Positions 36,729 through 49,369 of a stretch of 64,000 bases of DNA are shown one piece after another. The position numbers and the translations under genes are program-made. Positions within the stretch are counted from its first letter, which is position 1, and the number at the start of each line of letters is the position of its first letter. Source of the DNA: Paramecium pentaurelia (taxonomy: Eukaryota > Ciliophora > Oligohymenophorea > Peniculida > Parameciidae); contig CAJJDO010000070.1 in assembly GCA_905183005.1 (NCBI GenBank), forward strand, positions 315,828 through 379,827, read 5' to 3'. Under the pieces are notes generated by a model, which worked only from the letters and a program-made list of their open reading frames with translations, had not been told where the DNA came from and made no database searches.

Positions 36729-38597
36729 ATGAAGGAGAAATTTTCAGGGGTTCAAGAAATTTAAGAAGTGTTTTAAAATAGATACACTAATCCTTAATTA
36801 ATAGGATTAGGAGCATTCTCTTAAGTTTATAAATGTGAAAATAATAACAAAGAATTTGTGGCAATCAAGGTATTTTTTCTACTTTTCTATAGATAGTTGC
36901 TTTGAATAGGATAGAGAAAGAGGTCATTCCGTACATGATAAATGAAATAGTCTTGCTATAGTCTAGTTAAAATAATAATATAATTTAATTAATTGAGGCA
37001 TTTTAAACTCCGAATAGATTATATCTAGTATTAGAGGTATATTGAGAATATCATAATTTATTAGTATTGCTTTATAGATTTGGAGAAAATGACAAAAAAA
37101 TATTATAGAAAGTGTTTACCTGATGATTTAGTAATAATTATATTACGGTAATTGGTTAATGGATTACATCATTTACATAAGAATAAGATCATTCATAGAG
37201 ATATAAAATTGGCTAACATAGGAGTTAAATTATCTACAGATGATGAATAGAAATTGAAACAGATTAATGATCTAAGTGTCTTTAGGAATGCATAATACAA
37301 ACTTTTGGATTTAGGTTTGGCTAAAAAATTAATTAATGAGGATCTCACTAATACATTTGCTGGAACTGAATTAAATATGGGTATTTAAATTTATTAATAA
37401 ATAATAGCTCCTGAAATTCTATTAAGGTAACCATATTCAATAAGTGCTGATATGTATAGTTTGGGAGTTTCTATATTTTAATTAATAACTGGAGAGATGC
37501 CATATAAAATTGTTAGAGGTTCTTTAGAGATTGTAAAATATGAGACAGCCAATTTTCATTTAATAAAAAATGAAACATTAAGGACAATTGTTTAAAAAAT
37601 GTTAAAATATGATCCAAAAGATAGATTAAGTTGGCCAGAACTTTACAAAAATTAATTTTTTAATATAAAGAGAGGTTAAACTTAATCAATATTGGATTTG
37701 TAATTAAAAAATAATCAAATTATTTATAATTCAATAGAAAATGAAAATAGAGAAATTGAAGAAGAGAAATTCTATGATTGTGAAAATGATGAATAAATAA
37801 AATAAGATAAAATTAATCTTTTATCTTAATTAAATAATTCATTTACTTCTTAATATGTATGCAAGATTTAAATGAATTAATAACAAATTACAAAAATAAA
37901 GTATTGGAATTAACTTTATAATATTCATATTCTTTTGAATAAATTAAGTAGCAATATTATTATACTAATAAATTCAATTAATTATATGGCAAATGATCTA
38001 ATGTATTATAGTTTAAACTCTGAATTTAATAGTTATATTAATTATCTTTGTGATCTTAATCAATAAACTTATAACTATTTGAAATTAGACATAAATAATA
38101 ATTTTTCTGAATATAACACTTTTTAAGATTATATTACTTTAAAAAATATTTTAGAATCTGATGAAGTGTAATTAAATATTTAAGAAAATAGATAAAATGA
38201 AATAATGTTATTTAGTGATATATGTTGTTTTGCTAGAAAATAATTTAAATTATTGAAATCTTTGGATTTGAAAGTATTCCCATTTAAATCTGAAGAATTT
38301 TAATAATAAACTATCAATAACAATATTCTAATTTATAATTAAATCTTAGGTATCATGTATGATTCTCATTACAAAATATGTGAGAATAATTCTTAATAGT
38401 TTAAATTGATATAGAGTTAAATATATAGGATTTTAATTGATTTAGCTAGAGTTAGAGCTATGTTTGGAATTGATTGGTAGGGAGGAGATCAAAAAATAAA
38501 TGAATTGCGTCTTGAAGACTATCAAATTGAACCTGATTTACTGTCAGAATTCTTGACTGAAATCTTATAATTCTATTAACTGAGATATGATTAATGA
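36729..38597 (+). CDS. Ser/Thr protein kinase, ULK/ATG1-like in layout
   Basis: About 596 residues with three introns (23, 28, 27 nt). N-terminal kinase domain: GLGAFSQVYKC glycine loop, VAIKI lysine, LVLEYC hinge, IIHRDIKLANIG catalytic loop, and LLDLGLAKK, with DLG in place of DFG. The APE motif (MAPEILLRQPYS) follows immediately after an intron. The C-terminal 300 residues are helical and Asn/Tyr/Leu-rich. The long helical C-terminus after an N-terminal kinase recalls ULK/ATG1, but the similarity is loose, so the subfamily is tentative. Confidence 0.8.
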
Positions 38598-38642
38598 AAT
38601 AATAGAAATCTAATTTTTCTATTAATTATAATTATTAATATT

Positions 38643-40033
38643 ATGGCAACAAAGTAAAAACCAATAATCATAGAATCAGGATATGCTTACACCAAGACAT
38701 ATATTGCAAATCTTAAATGTTAGGATAACAGCTCATACGTTTTGGGATACATTAATTATGATACTCCATAATAATAAACATGTGCTGTGAAAATTAATGA
38801 TTTAAATTAAGAGGTAATAGACAATTTATTAAAAATAGGAAACTAGAAGTACTGCTTAGAGGGAGAAGGACGTACTGATGAGAGTATCTCATAAGAATAT
38901 TGCCTAAACATACAAAATTATAGAGAAAGATGATAAGATGTACATCTTTAAGGAATATGATGAATAAATAACTTTAAAAACTATTCTTACAAAATTTAAG
39001 AACTCATCAGTTGATGAAAGTATGAAATTAGAAAATAAATAATAGGGGATGTATTAAATTTAGCAATTTAATTAATCCATTGTCTTAATTACATGGAATC
39101 ATAGTCTTTGACTAATAGAGATTTGAATCCTGCAAATATTTTGTTTAATAAAGAAAAAGTATACAAAATCTTTGATTTCGGATCATCGAAAATTATAGAA
39201 GATGATAACAAACAAATATTACAATCTATGGCTGTTGGTTTTAATGAGGTATTAAATTTAATAAGATTTATAGTTTTTTATGAGTCCTTAAATGTTGGGA
39301 ATTGATGATTAAGAAATTAATTATTACAAAAGTGATATTTGGAGTTTGGGAATGATTTTATATTATTTTGGTGAAAATTAATATCCATGGAGAAAAGATA
39401 TTTAAAATAATAATTTAGATGAAGAAATTGAAAAGATGAAGGATCGTCCACTTGTATTCTAAAGAATCAAAAATACTCAATTATAAAATTTGATTAGAAA
39501 AATGCTTACTTATGAATAAGATAAGAGACCATATGCTAAATAATTAATTGAAGATAAGTACATTTAAAGTTAATTAGCATAATAAAATCCATAAGTATAA
39601 TTGATTTTCAATAATAATTTAGGAAGCAAAATTAGAATTATTAAGTGGGGTGGTTTAGAAATTAAATGGAATGAGAAAAAAATATGAACTTGATGAAACA
39701 TATGAAGAATTAATTTTCAATCTTATAATAAGATTTTTTACTGAAAATAAGAAATTTATAAATAAGGGATCTTAAATTTATTAATCTTATCATAACTTAT
39801 TGGATTATCAAATGTTTAATAAAAAAGAATTATGGTTGAATTTTAAGATTTAATACAACACTAAGAGATAGCTAATGAATTATGTTTATGAATATAAAAG
39901 ACAATTAAAGTTAAATTCTTATTAATAATAAGAATTATTACTATTATTATAGACTATTGATTGTTAAAAGACATTCCCTGATAATACATAATAATTGATT
40001 GAAATAGTTGAAAAACAATATTTAGTAGATTGA
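38643..40033 (+). CDS. Divergent protein kinase
   Basis: About 428 residues with four introns (25, 26, 25, 28 nt). Kinase features: CAVKI lysine, a glycine loop that is not recognisable, catalytic loop TNRDLNPANIL (NRD instead of HRD, but Asp, Pro and Asn kept), FDFGSS, and SPQML in place of APE. YKSDIWSLGMILYYF and a DKRP motif mark helices F and H. The C-terminal 130 residues are helical. It begins 46 nt after the previous kinase on the same strand. Activity is plausible but uncertain. Confidence 0.75.
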
Positions 40034-40122
40034 AACATATATATAAATCAAATATAAAATACATATTAATTATTCATAATTTGATATAATTTTCTTAAAT
40101 AAATAAAATTTGACATCTTTAA

Positions 40123-40616
40123 ATGAGCAATGCATTTAAATAAGCTGGAAACACTCTCTCAAAGGGTAATGATTTAGGATAGACTGGATAGAGTTTTGCA
40201 GGATCTCAAAATCCAGCATCCTTAAAAGGAAAGTTAATGAGTTTAGAAGTAATGAAACTGATACAATAAATTATAATAGGAGACAATAAAAGGCATTTAA
40301 GATGAGATGAATTTTCATAAGAAAGAAGTTTAAATATTAAAATCAGAGAAAGACACTCTAGAATCTGTTTTAAGTATGAAAACATAAGATGTCAAAAAAA
40401 CATTAACTAATGAATTAATGAGAATAGAAGAAGAAATGAAACGGTATTCTAATATCATAAAGTAGACATTTTGCCCATTAAAAAGCAGAGAATTCTAGAT
40501 TATAATAATAAATTACTGCTCTCAAAGGAGAAAAAACAGCTCTTCAATAATAATTACTTGGACTTTAAAGAAGAATTGCAGAATTAGAACTCCAAGTTGG
40601 ATAAGAGTAGGCATGA
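40123..40616 (+). CDS. Short coiled-coil protein
   Basis: About 146 residues with two introns (31 and 22 nt). A Gly/Ser/Gln-rich N-terminus (about 40 residues) precedes a continuous coiled coil that ends ALQQQLLGLQRRIAELELQV. The spliced frame is clean to the TGA. No other domain. It converges on the SF-assemblin gene across a TA-repeat tract. Function unknown. Confidence 0.65.
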
Positions 40617-40631
40617 TTATTTGTCATTATC

Positions 40632-40720
40632 AATATATATATATATACATTTTTATTATCTATATATATATATATATTATGTAATAATATATATATATAT
40701 TTATATATTAATATTTATAT
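40632..40720. repeat. TA dinucleotide microsatellite tract
   Basis: Several runs of (TA)n, interrupted by short T-rich spacers, fill the 111-bp gap between two convergent genes. Replication-slippage-prone simple sequence; probably only the 3' flanks of both genes. Confidence 0.8.
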
Positions 40721-40727
40721 CATAATA

Positions 40728-41650
40728 TCAATATCTAAAATTCTTATCAATTTAGATACAAGCATCTTCTAATAGTTTTAACAATGCTTCAGTTGTGCTT
40801 TCTCTTTCTCTTCTCTCAAAATTGATGTCTTATTATAATTTACCATGCACATCTTCTATCATTCTAAAGATCTTTCCTTAAGTTTCTTCTCTAACTTTCT
40901 TTTCAATCAACAATTGATCTGAGAACTTATTAATATCTTAATCAATTTGTTCACTCAAACTTTCTGATGATTCTTCTCTAAATATATATCAAACAGAAAT
41001 CAAATACCTTTATCTTCTCTCTTAATCTAATTAATTTTTAACCAATTAAATTTATTAAAGTACTTCTGCAATCTTAACTTAACTTCTATCTTCATATTAA
41101 TGAGTATTTCTAGTTATTGTCAATGTAATCTAAGTAAATCGTTCATCAATTTATTTTTACAATTTAGTTTCTCCTTAACCTCTAATATTCCTTTCCTAAT
41201 CAAATGATAATGCTATATTATCTGAAAGAGTTCTAAAATCTCTCTCTTTTTTATCATCAAAAGCCTAAAGATAAATTAAATTGTTAATACTTCTCTTTCT
41301 GCTTTATGATTATGAGAATAATCTTATAATTTAAGGACTGAATCCTTCAATACCTTGAATCTTTATTCGTCTTTTGGTTTTTCAGATGACAGAACATCTT
41401 CAATTATTTTTATTCTTTCCTCTAAGACTTCTCTCTTCTCCAATTTATCTTTATCTATTCCATTTTAAATATGATTCCATTTATCAGAAAGTAGCTTAAT
41501 TCTTTATCTAGAAGGTGAATCAAGATCTTAACTTAAATAATTAACTGTTGATCTTTATGGACTAGATAATTGTGATCTTTGAAGTTTTGAAGTTGATAAC
41601 TTAGAAGTTGATAACTTAGAAGTTGATAACTTAGAAGTTGACAATAACAT
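40728..41650 (-). CDS. SF-assemblin (striated-fibre) protein
   Basis: About 288 residues with two introns (26 and 30 nt). A Ser/Thr/Lys-rich head of about 50 residues, including four LSTSK repeats, is followed by a long segmented coiled coil starting near KLLSDKWNHIQNGI. It has the short, Ser-rich skip phrases typical of SF-assemblin and beta-giardin. Such proteins form 2-nm filaments of striated basal-body rootlets (kinetodesmal fibres in ciliates). Head-rod organisation and length fit well. The closing segment is ESTTEALLKLLEDA. Confidence 0.85.
41589..41642 (-). repeat. 15-bp tandem repeat in the SF-assemblin head
   Basis: Three perfect 15-bp copies (gaagttgataactta on the plus strand) plus a partial fourth encode four consecutive LSTSK pentapeptides at the N-terminus of the SF-assemblin. 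Perfect nucleotide identity indicates recent expansion. Confidence 0.9.
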
Positions 41651-42029
41651 TCAATGATATTTTGTAAAATAAATTTATTTCTATATATATCAAATATTTT
41701 ATTACTTATCCTAATTATTTTTTATATTATAAAAGTATAATATATTGAATTACCTTTAAAATAAAGAATCAATTTTTATGTATCAATTATATTAATGATT
41801 ATTATTATTAATAATAATAAAGAACTAAAACATGTGCAATTATATGATTCTAGTAAAATTATTAGTTATATATTAAGTAAGGTTTACCTTAAAAATAAAA
41901 GAATTTATTTGATTCATCTTTTTAATATATAAATTATTTAATAAATTAGTATTAAATATAATATATATTTTACATCATTATACAGAATAATAAATTAAAG
42001 TATTACAATAAATTCAAATGTATTATAAA
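41651..42029. other. AT-rich intergenic region
   Basis: No gene seen. It includes a tandem ATT/AAT-rich patch near 41795-41820 and the presumed promoter of the SF-assemblin gene. Confidence 0.5.
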
Positions 42030-42560
42030 TCATTATTTTATTATGTTCTTTAAACAACCTTTAATGCAGTCTCTTGCAAATGGAATATAACTGGCCACAT
42101 ACCATGTATATGAACAGAATTCAATCACTAAAAATATCAAAACAAGAAGTTTTGATTTAAATAAATAAACTGATAGAAATATCATTACTAAAGAAGAAGC
42201 AAAGATAATGGATGTCATTTTTCTTTCTTTGTCAATCATATTTTCAAATTATTTCTTAAATCCTATAAGAAAGGCTGTTCTATAAATAATTAGTATTCAA
42301 GATTACCCAAATAATGCTAAAATATTTCCTAAACTATAAGTAAGTGCAAATTTATTTGGACTACCACCCAAAATTCCAATAAAAGATCCAAAACTTAATA
42401 TTTAGATAAAATATCCTTATAAATATGAAATATATTTCTTACCTAAAACAGAACAAAATGCAAATCCCATTAATCTTTCCTTATATGAAAGTGATGGAAA
42501 GAGACTTTCATTTTCATTTTTTGGTTTCATAGGTCCACTAATATCAAATATCTGCATCAT
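42030..42560 (-). CDS. SFT2-family vesicle-transport membrane protein
   Basis: About 158 residues with two 27-nt introns (one with AAG acceptor). A short cytosolic N-terminus ends in SYKERLMGFAFC. Four hydrophobic segments follow: one near residue 45, one in FALTYSLGNILALFG, a pair in SIIFASSLVMIFLSVYLF and LLVLIFLVIEFCSY, and then the characteristic WYVASYIPFARDC loop. This matches SFT2/GOT1-type proteins, which act in fusion of vesicles with the Golgi. The C-terminal GCLKNIIK may face the cytosol. Confidence 0.88.
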
Positions 42561-42837
42561 TTTAATTTATGTAAATTAATAATAAAATTTTAATAAAAAC
42601 AGGATGCTCTTCATCTTATAAATCAATATTCATTCTCAAATGGTTGAAAATTCATTATAGTAACCTTTTAAGAATATTTAATATTGAAAACATATAAGAC
42701 TATTATATATTAATTATATAAATAACTTAAAATTCTAATAAATGATAAATCAATTTGTGAAATATCTTAGATATTAATTAGAAATATATAATATTTTATT
42801 AAAGATAATTAATTATTAATGAGTAAATAATAAAATA

Positions 42838-44427
42838 TCATCTTATTTTAGAGGGTATTAAAAGTGTTTATGATAATTGTGATTCTTCCTTCTTAGGAAA
42901 TATATTCCAAAATCTTAATGTTTCATCTCCAGCTCCAGTTACAATAGTTTCTCCATCAGGTGACATTGCTAAGAACAAAACTCTTGAAGTGTGACCAATT
43001 AATGTGGATACCTAATTTCAATTTCAATTTATACTTTTTCTAATGTAGGATACTTCCAACATATTATTTAATTCATACTATATCCATGTGTAGATATAAA
43101 TTCATTTATAGTTTTACTAAAAAGTAAATTACAAACTTATGAGCCTGTATCAATCCAATCTAGTTATTCTGTTGTTGATGTATTGAAGAATCTTATAGCT
43201 CTATCTGCTGTCCCACCACCAGAACATAATAAACCATGTTTATGAGGAGACCATGCTATAGCTTTGACTGCTGCTTGATGTTAATTAAATTTAATTATTG
43301 GTACTTATGAACCTAATCTCCATACAAGTAATTTATTATCATTTCCTCCAGAAGCAAATTAATACTCATCAGGAGACCATTTCAAACCACATACTTCTTA
43401 TTTATGACCTTCTAATTTCCCTATAATTTTCTATTATCTTAAATCATAAAGTTAAATTGATTTATCTTTTGATCCTGAACATAATGTCTATTAATATTTA
43501 TATCTTTAATATTTACTTATCCAGCCCATGCTAAAGATCCAACTCTAGATGTATGTCCTTATAATGTTGAGATTCTTTTCATTTTCTATTGATCATATAT
43601 TTAGATTGAACCTGATTCAGTACCTATGGCTAATTAATTACCTTATGGTGCCCAAGTCAAAGAACAAACAATATCAGTATTTCTAAAATCACAAAATTTT
43701 GTAACTTTATTATTTATTGCTGACCATAAATACACGCTTGATTAAAGAGCAACTGATAGTATATTCTATGAACTCCAATCAATTAGATTTAAATAAAAAT
43801 CATCTTATAATTGAGGTGCATCCAAAACTTTAATAGGGTTAATATTAATTTTCCTATGATGTTATTTATAGTTTGAATCATTTTAAAGAGATTCTTATAA
43901 TTCCATTAAATTATTATAGGTTAATAAAAGTGAAGAATTGAGTTATTTCTTTTATTTTCTGATATCATAATGAAAAAGGTTCTTAGATTTCCAATTAAAA
44001 TTATGAATCTAATTATCTAATTGTTAATCAAATAATTAATATTTATAAATCTCTTTAAAACCTAATTAATCTATTTGTAAGTCTCCTTTCTTCTTTAATT
44101 CAGTATTTTCATCTATTTATCTATATTGATAATCTTCAGAGAGTGATTATTTAATACCACTTCTTAAGGGTATGTATCGACAAGTCTTAGCTTAAAGAGT
44201 GACAATCTATTTATCTTTAGGTTTTTCTTCAATGTTTGCTTCTAATTTTTGAATGTATGTTAATTACCATTAATCTCAAAAGTATTTAAATTTTTTAGTT
44301 ATTCATTCATGTCATTTTGTTTAATTTATGTATTAAGTGCATTTTCTTTATTGCACTTTGAAGAGATAAAGAGGAGTTTATCTTCAAATTAAGACACATC
44401 AATTTCAGCATTCTTTTATTATAGCAT
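42838..44427 (-). CDS. Cdc20/Cdh1 (Fizzy-related) APC/C activator
   Basis: About 503 residues with three introns (26, 29, 23 nt). The N-terminus carries CRYIPLRSGIK (Cdh1-type RxIPxR segment). The WD40 propeller is introduced by VLDAPQLQDDFYLNLIDWSS, nearly diagnostic for this family. It closes with VLFLAMSPDGETIVTGAGDE and TLRFWNIF, and the final two residues are the IR tail that docks on the APC/C. Role: substrate adaptor that activates the anaphase-promoting complex. A C-box (DRYIP-like) is replaced by the CRYIPLRS form, so Cdh1 rather than Cdc20 is favoured. Confidence 0.92.
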
Positions 44428-44735
44428 TTCTACTTAGTATTTACAAACAGATAATATAATAATATTAATTAACTTAAAATAAAATTATATATATATTGAA
44501 TGAAATAGATTTTATTTATTAATACTTCTTTTTCAATACTATATATTTCTAATGAGTTTCACTTCTCTTAAAATTAGAATAACTATTTATATTGTTTCAA
44601 TTTAATGGAAAATTTATAGGTATATTTATAATAATATAATAAATAAAATTGTTTAAGTTAATTTTTATTTTTTATCAAATGATCCATGAAAATATTGAAT
44701 TATTATTTATTAATATTATAAATAACTCAAAATAA
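44428..44735. other. Intergenic region
   Basis: This 308-bp gap separates two minus-strand genes (Cdh1-like start, kelch gene end). AT-rich, no gene recognised. Confidence 0.5.
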
Positions 44736-46526
44736 TCAAAATGGTTTCCATTTATTCTTTTCATAACAAGATCTAATAATTTAACCATCTTTCAATAGAC
44801 ACATTATTTTGTTAGAATAGTAAATGGGTTGTGTTAAAAAATGTGCTTATTATGGTATTGGATGTTATAATTAATAATATAATTTTGGTTAGAATTCTAA
44901 AGTAATAATATATTAAAATACTTATCTAATCTTAATCAAATTCTTCTTCTTCTTCAATTTGAATCATAAATCCTTGATTAACAGTTTAAAATGATTATTT
45001 TTATAGTATTTAACCACCAAATATATATATCATATTAGAATTAAGAATTTAAATAGATGTAGATAAAATAGTATGTAATGGATATTATGTATGATTAGTA
45101 GTGTTTTCTACTCTTTCCCAACAATCTTATTCAATAAAATATAATTCTAATAAGCCTGAACATTATTTTTTTAAATCTTCTCCTTCAGTATTAGCAATTA
45201 AACCACCAAATTTAACAATTAATTTATTATTATATGTACATGATGAATGTAAAGTTGATAATTCTGTTAAATGACTAATAATTATAAATTAAATTATACT
45301 TAATTAATGTAATTTGATTAGTATTTATATTGTATTTTTCACATTTAGCTAAACAACCTTCTTTATAATTTTAACCTCCAATAATAAATATATCTTTATC
45401 TACTGTACAAGATAATGAAAAATTCTTTCTTAGAGTATACATTCTTGTCTTTTTAATGAATGTTAATTATGGATGATCATATTAATATATAGTTTTATTT
45501 TCATCATCATTTTAACCATTATCATATCCTGAAAAATAATATATTTAACCATCTGAAGCCAAAATAGATCTACTACCTTAAGATATAAGAAAATTGATTT
45601 CAAGTTCAACTTTTGTTATTTATGGATTTTATTGTTTTAAATCTAAATAATACAAAAATTTAGTTCCAGGTTCAAAATAATGTAACCATGATCGATAAAA
45701 TGAATATTCTTAAGTACCTTACATTGTATTTTTCATTTCATCTAATTTTTCAGGAGCATAACTTAAAAACTTTTAGAAATTCTTTATAGATTTCTATTTA
45801 GTTTATTATGCCTATATAGTTCTTTAATTAAGACTCTCTATTTATGAACTTAATTTATTTTTTTCATATATAACTAATTATTCTAATTCTTTCTAAATCA
45901 CTCCAATAAAATGTAAGGCTACATCATCATCTATTCTACCATAAAACTTTTAATTAGCTCTTTAATATATAAGTGATTCCAATCTATTCTTTTAATATTA
46001 CACTTAATAATCTAAATCTGTTGACATTACTTTTTTTTAAGTATCAATTGAATTGATATCATTTTAAAATTGTCTAACCTATGTTAATTAACCTTGAATT
46101 TAATCATATAAAGCATGAATACTCTATTTTACTTTATATTCAAATTTATCTCTTAATCCTTGGATATATTTATCAAATAATTTATGAATCTATTATCTTA
46201 TTGATTCTATTTCTAAAATGATTTCATCAATATTGCTATTAACTGATGTTATTAATGCATTTGCTGCTCTATTTTCTGCTAATTCCAATTCTTCCTTAAC
46301 AGTATTCAAATTCTTCTCTACCTATTATTTACATTCCTATATTGTTATTGTAAACTGCTTATTTGAATATATTTAATTTTTCTTATGTCTGCTTTCATGA
46401 TTCACTATACAATCACTACATAATCTTTTATATTTAAAACAATCTGGATGTATACAACTATCTCTTATATATATAAATATACATATGAGTGATATCTTTC
46501 TAATGTAATTTACACTTATCCTCCAT
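44736..46526 (-). CDS. B-box zinc finger / kelch-repeat protein
   Basis: About 571 residues with three 25-nt introns. Residues 1-40 hold Cys/His pairs in B-box order (CKLHQ, CIHPDC, LCSDCIVNHESRH). A 230-residue coiled coil follows. The C-terminal 280 residues contain kelch blades such as ILASDGQIYYFSGYD, DIFIIGGQNYKEG, LIVKFGGL and MIYIFGGQI. B-box plus coiled coil resembles TRIM proteins, but no RING precedes it, so ubiquitin-ligase activity is not implied. Kelch domains bind protein partners. Confidence 0.75.
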
Positions 46527-46574
46527 TTAAATAAATAAATTATAAAATTAATAAATATATATATATATATAATA

Positions 46575-47447
46575 TCATTCATTTACTAAGTTATAAGAGT
46601 CAATTTTTTATTAAGAACAACTCTATTATAACTTATTTTTAACTGCCAATTGTTTTATAAAAGAACAGTAACCTGGACATTCTAATTCTTATAATTTGTT
46701 CCATGTACAAAATGATAAATTGCTTTTATTCTTTTATTTCTCTTATATTTATTCAATATTCTCCATATATTTCTATTAATCATCACTATTATGTAAATAT
46801 TTATTATTGACTTTAGATTTACTCATACTTGTTGAACAATTTCTAACAAAGAATAATTTCATATATTTATCCTTTGTGTCTAAGACTTCTTTTTTCTTTC
46901 TTGCATCTGCAGATGTTGTAAAATTGAACTAATGTGGATACTTATTCAATAATTCTTTAACTGCCACCTCTTATATTTAATTCAATTATCTTTAAGATTC
47001 TCTTGAACCTTTTTAAACATCCTCTTTTGATTATGCCAATAATCTTATTTCAAAAAATTTATTTATTTTAGATGAATTCATTAATGTAATAGGTTCTTTT
47101 GGAATCTTTTCAAAGAATTCATTAGGTTGCTTTTTCAATTTCTCTAATTTTTATAAAATTCGATCATCCCACATTGTATCTGTTGTTTGTAATATTTATT
47201 AATCATGTTTCTCATTTCTTTATAAGTCCTATATGAATTTTACTTCAGGTTTTTTTATGTTTCTTCTTATATGCTTATTGATCAATACTTTCTAGTTGCT
47301 AAAGGCCTCTGATTTATTTCATCCTAACTTTGTGAATGCTTCTGTAAACCTGAGAGAATATGTTTGAATTCTATTCTCTGTAACGGAACTGGTATTCTTT
47401 AATTGTAATAATACATTACAATAATAAAAAATTATTATAATGATCAT
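46575..47447 (-). CDS. Hypothetical basic helical protein
   Basis: About 275 residues with two introns (22 and 23 nt, acceptors AAAG and TAAG); a third 18-nt intron near the start is possible. It is rich in Lys, Gln and Glu with a central LLNKYPHQFNFTTSADARKK segment and a C-terminal region with four Cys (CSTSM, FCTW, ELECPGYCSF). No family recognised. The first codons (MIIIIIF) are doubtful; translation may start lower, for example at an ATG before WDDRI. It sits 48 bp upstream of the B-box/kelch gene. Confidence 0.55.
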
Positions 47448-47884
47448 TTATTCCTTTAATAATAATTGTAATAAAATTTAATTAAATTAAACTTAAATAA
47501 AAATACTCTATAAATCTTCAAATTTTATAGACTTATCAATACTTAAATATTATTATCATTTAATAATTCATTCTAATAAGTTATTAATGAATTATATTTA
47601 TATATATAATTTTAATCTTCATAAATAATATACTAATTCTTATAATTATTAAATATCATTTATTTCATTTCTTATATCAATATATGAATTCATTTTACAT
47701 ATTGTATATAATTTTAATTTCAGATATCTGATTTCAAATTCTAACATTAATCAATATTAATGATTTTTACAATTATAAATTTTCATTAAATCATCATTAA
47801 AAGTATTTAATTATATATATTTATATATAAGTAATTTATAAAAAGTATACATAATCTATTTTTTATACAATATTTTATTGATTA
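47448..47884. other. Divergent intergenic region
   Basis: 437 bp of very AT-rich DNA between the divergent hypothetical and acid phosphatase genes. No coding signal recognised; presumed to contain both promoters. Confidence 0.5.
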
Positions 47885-49292
47885 ATGTTCTTTATAGTTT
47901 TATTAGTGGTTCTAGTATTCTAGATTTAAGCTGATAAATTGATTCAAATTTAAGCATTATGGAGACATGGTGCTAGAACACCAATCTATTGTAATTGGAA
48001 TTGTATGTATTTCAGAAGTCACGAAATGCTTGAGGGTTACTTAACACCTACTGGAATGAGGTAACATTATGTTTTAGGACAATGGATGAGAGAGAGATAC
48101 ATTGTAAAAAACAAATTATTGAGTGAAACTTTTAATGCATCAGAAATAACAATTTATGCTACAGATGTAAATCGTACAATAATGAGTGCAATGAGTAATT
48201 TCTAAGGAATGTATTCAAATAATGGTCCAATTGTTCCTAATGTAGAAGAGTCATTCCTTAAACCACCTAATCCTAATGCTAATCCAGATGCTGATATTGG
48301 AAAAGATGCAATTAAGTATAAGATATAAGTTCTTCCAATTCATATGAGAGCTGCTCTTACTGATATTCAATTAAGAGCTTATGGATCACCTTAATGTGCA
48401 TAAGCTGCCAGATTTTAGATTGAGAATCAACATACAGAACTTGTAAAAAATGTAAGTATCAAAGCACATGATACAATAATTGAATTTTGTAATGAAATGA
48501 ATATAGATCCAAATAATTTTACAATCTTCAATTTATCTGAATACATGGATACATTCTATTCAAGTATTTATAATGATTATCCTATGCCTACTAATTTAAA
48601 AAAAGAAACCTATGATAAAGCAGATGCTACATATTCATTAACAATTGCATTGAAATTATATTAGACTTGGAAGTATATACACATATATATATTTTTTAGA
48701 TAAATTTCAACTCAATCAGCTCCATTCTTTGATCAATTCTTTGAGTATACAGAATAAGCATTAAGTAAAGATGAAAATAAAAAATCATTTAAATATGTTG
48801 TATATTCAGCTCATGATGTGACAGTTTAATTAATAGCATCTGCATTGAATATTACATCTGCAGAATGTATGGCTCAAGTTTATCTTGGTTAGGAAGTACA
48901 GAATAAGAATTGTATCTATACATATCCAGGATTTGCTTCAAATATTATTTGGGAATTGTGGTAAGAAGACACTACAAATGAACCATATTTTAAAATACTT
49001 TATAATGGTACAGAGATCAATTTGTGTAATAAGAATTCAACAAAATGTATGTATAAGGAATTAAAGGAAATAATCTAAGCTTAGAAGGGTGACTTTTAGA
49101 AAGATTGTGATATTGAGATAGATCCTATTGTATAATATTAAAATATCTTATTAGGTAGAATATAGAGTACCTGTTTGGATGACTACACTTACTATAATTT
49201 TTATTCTCATGATTGTTGGATTTTGTTTCTATGGCATATATTTGTATAAATAGATAAGATAGGATAAAACTTTATTAAGTCAAAATATGTGA
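47885..49292 (+). CDS. Histidine acid phosphatase, membrane-anchored
   Basis: About 451 residues with two introns (27 and 25 nt). It starts with a signal peptide (MFFIVLLVVLVFQIQA). ALWRHGARTP near residues 24-33 is the family signature with the nucleophilic His; YSAHDVTV near residue 285 supplies the HD catalytic acid pair. Several Cys could form disulfides. Near the C-terminus VPVWMTTLTIIFILMIVGFC is a transmembrane segment with a short cytosolic tail. This fits a lysosomal or cell-surface acid phosphatase of the type found in mammals and ciliates. Confidence 0.9.
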
Positions 49293-49369
49293 GATTTAAT
49301 ATGAAATATATAAATATAATGAAGAGATTCTATTTTCCCACTAAAAATTAACTATATATTAAATTATTT

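Noticed and set aside
47300..47420. In-frame TGA in the hypothetical gene at 46575-47447
   Set aside because: Two normal introns (22 and 23 nt) remove the TGA and give an open frame, so no recoding is needed.
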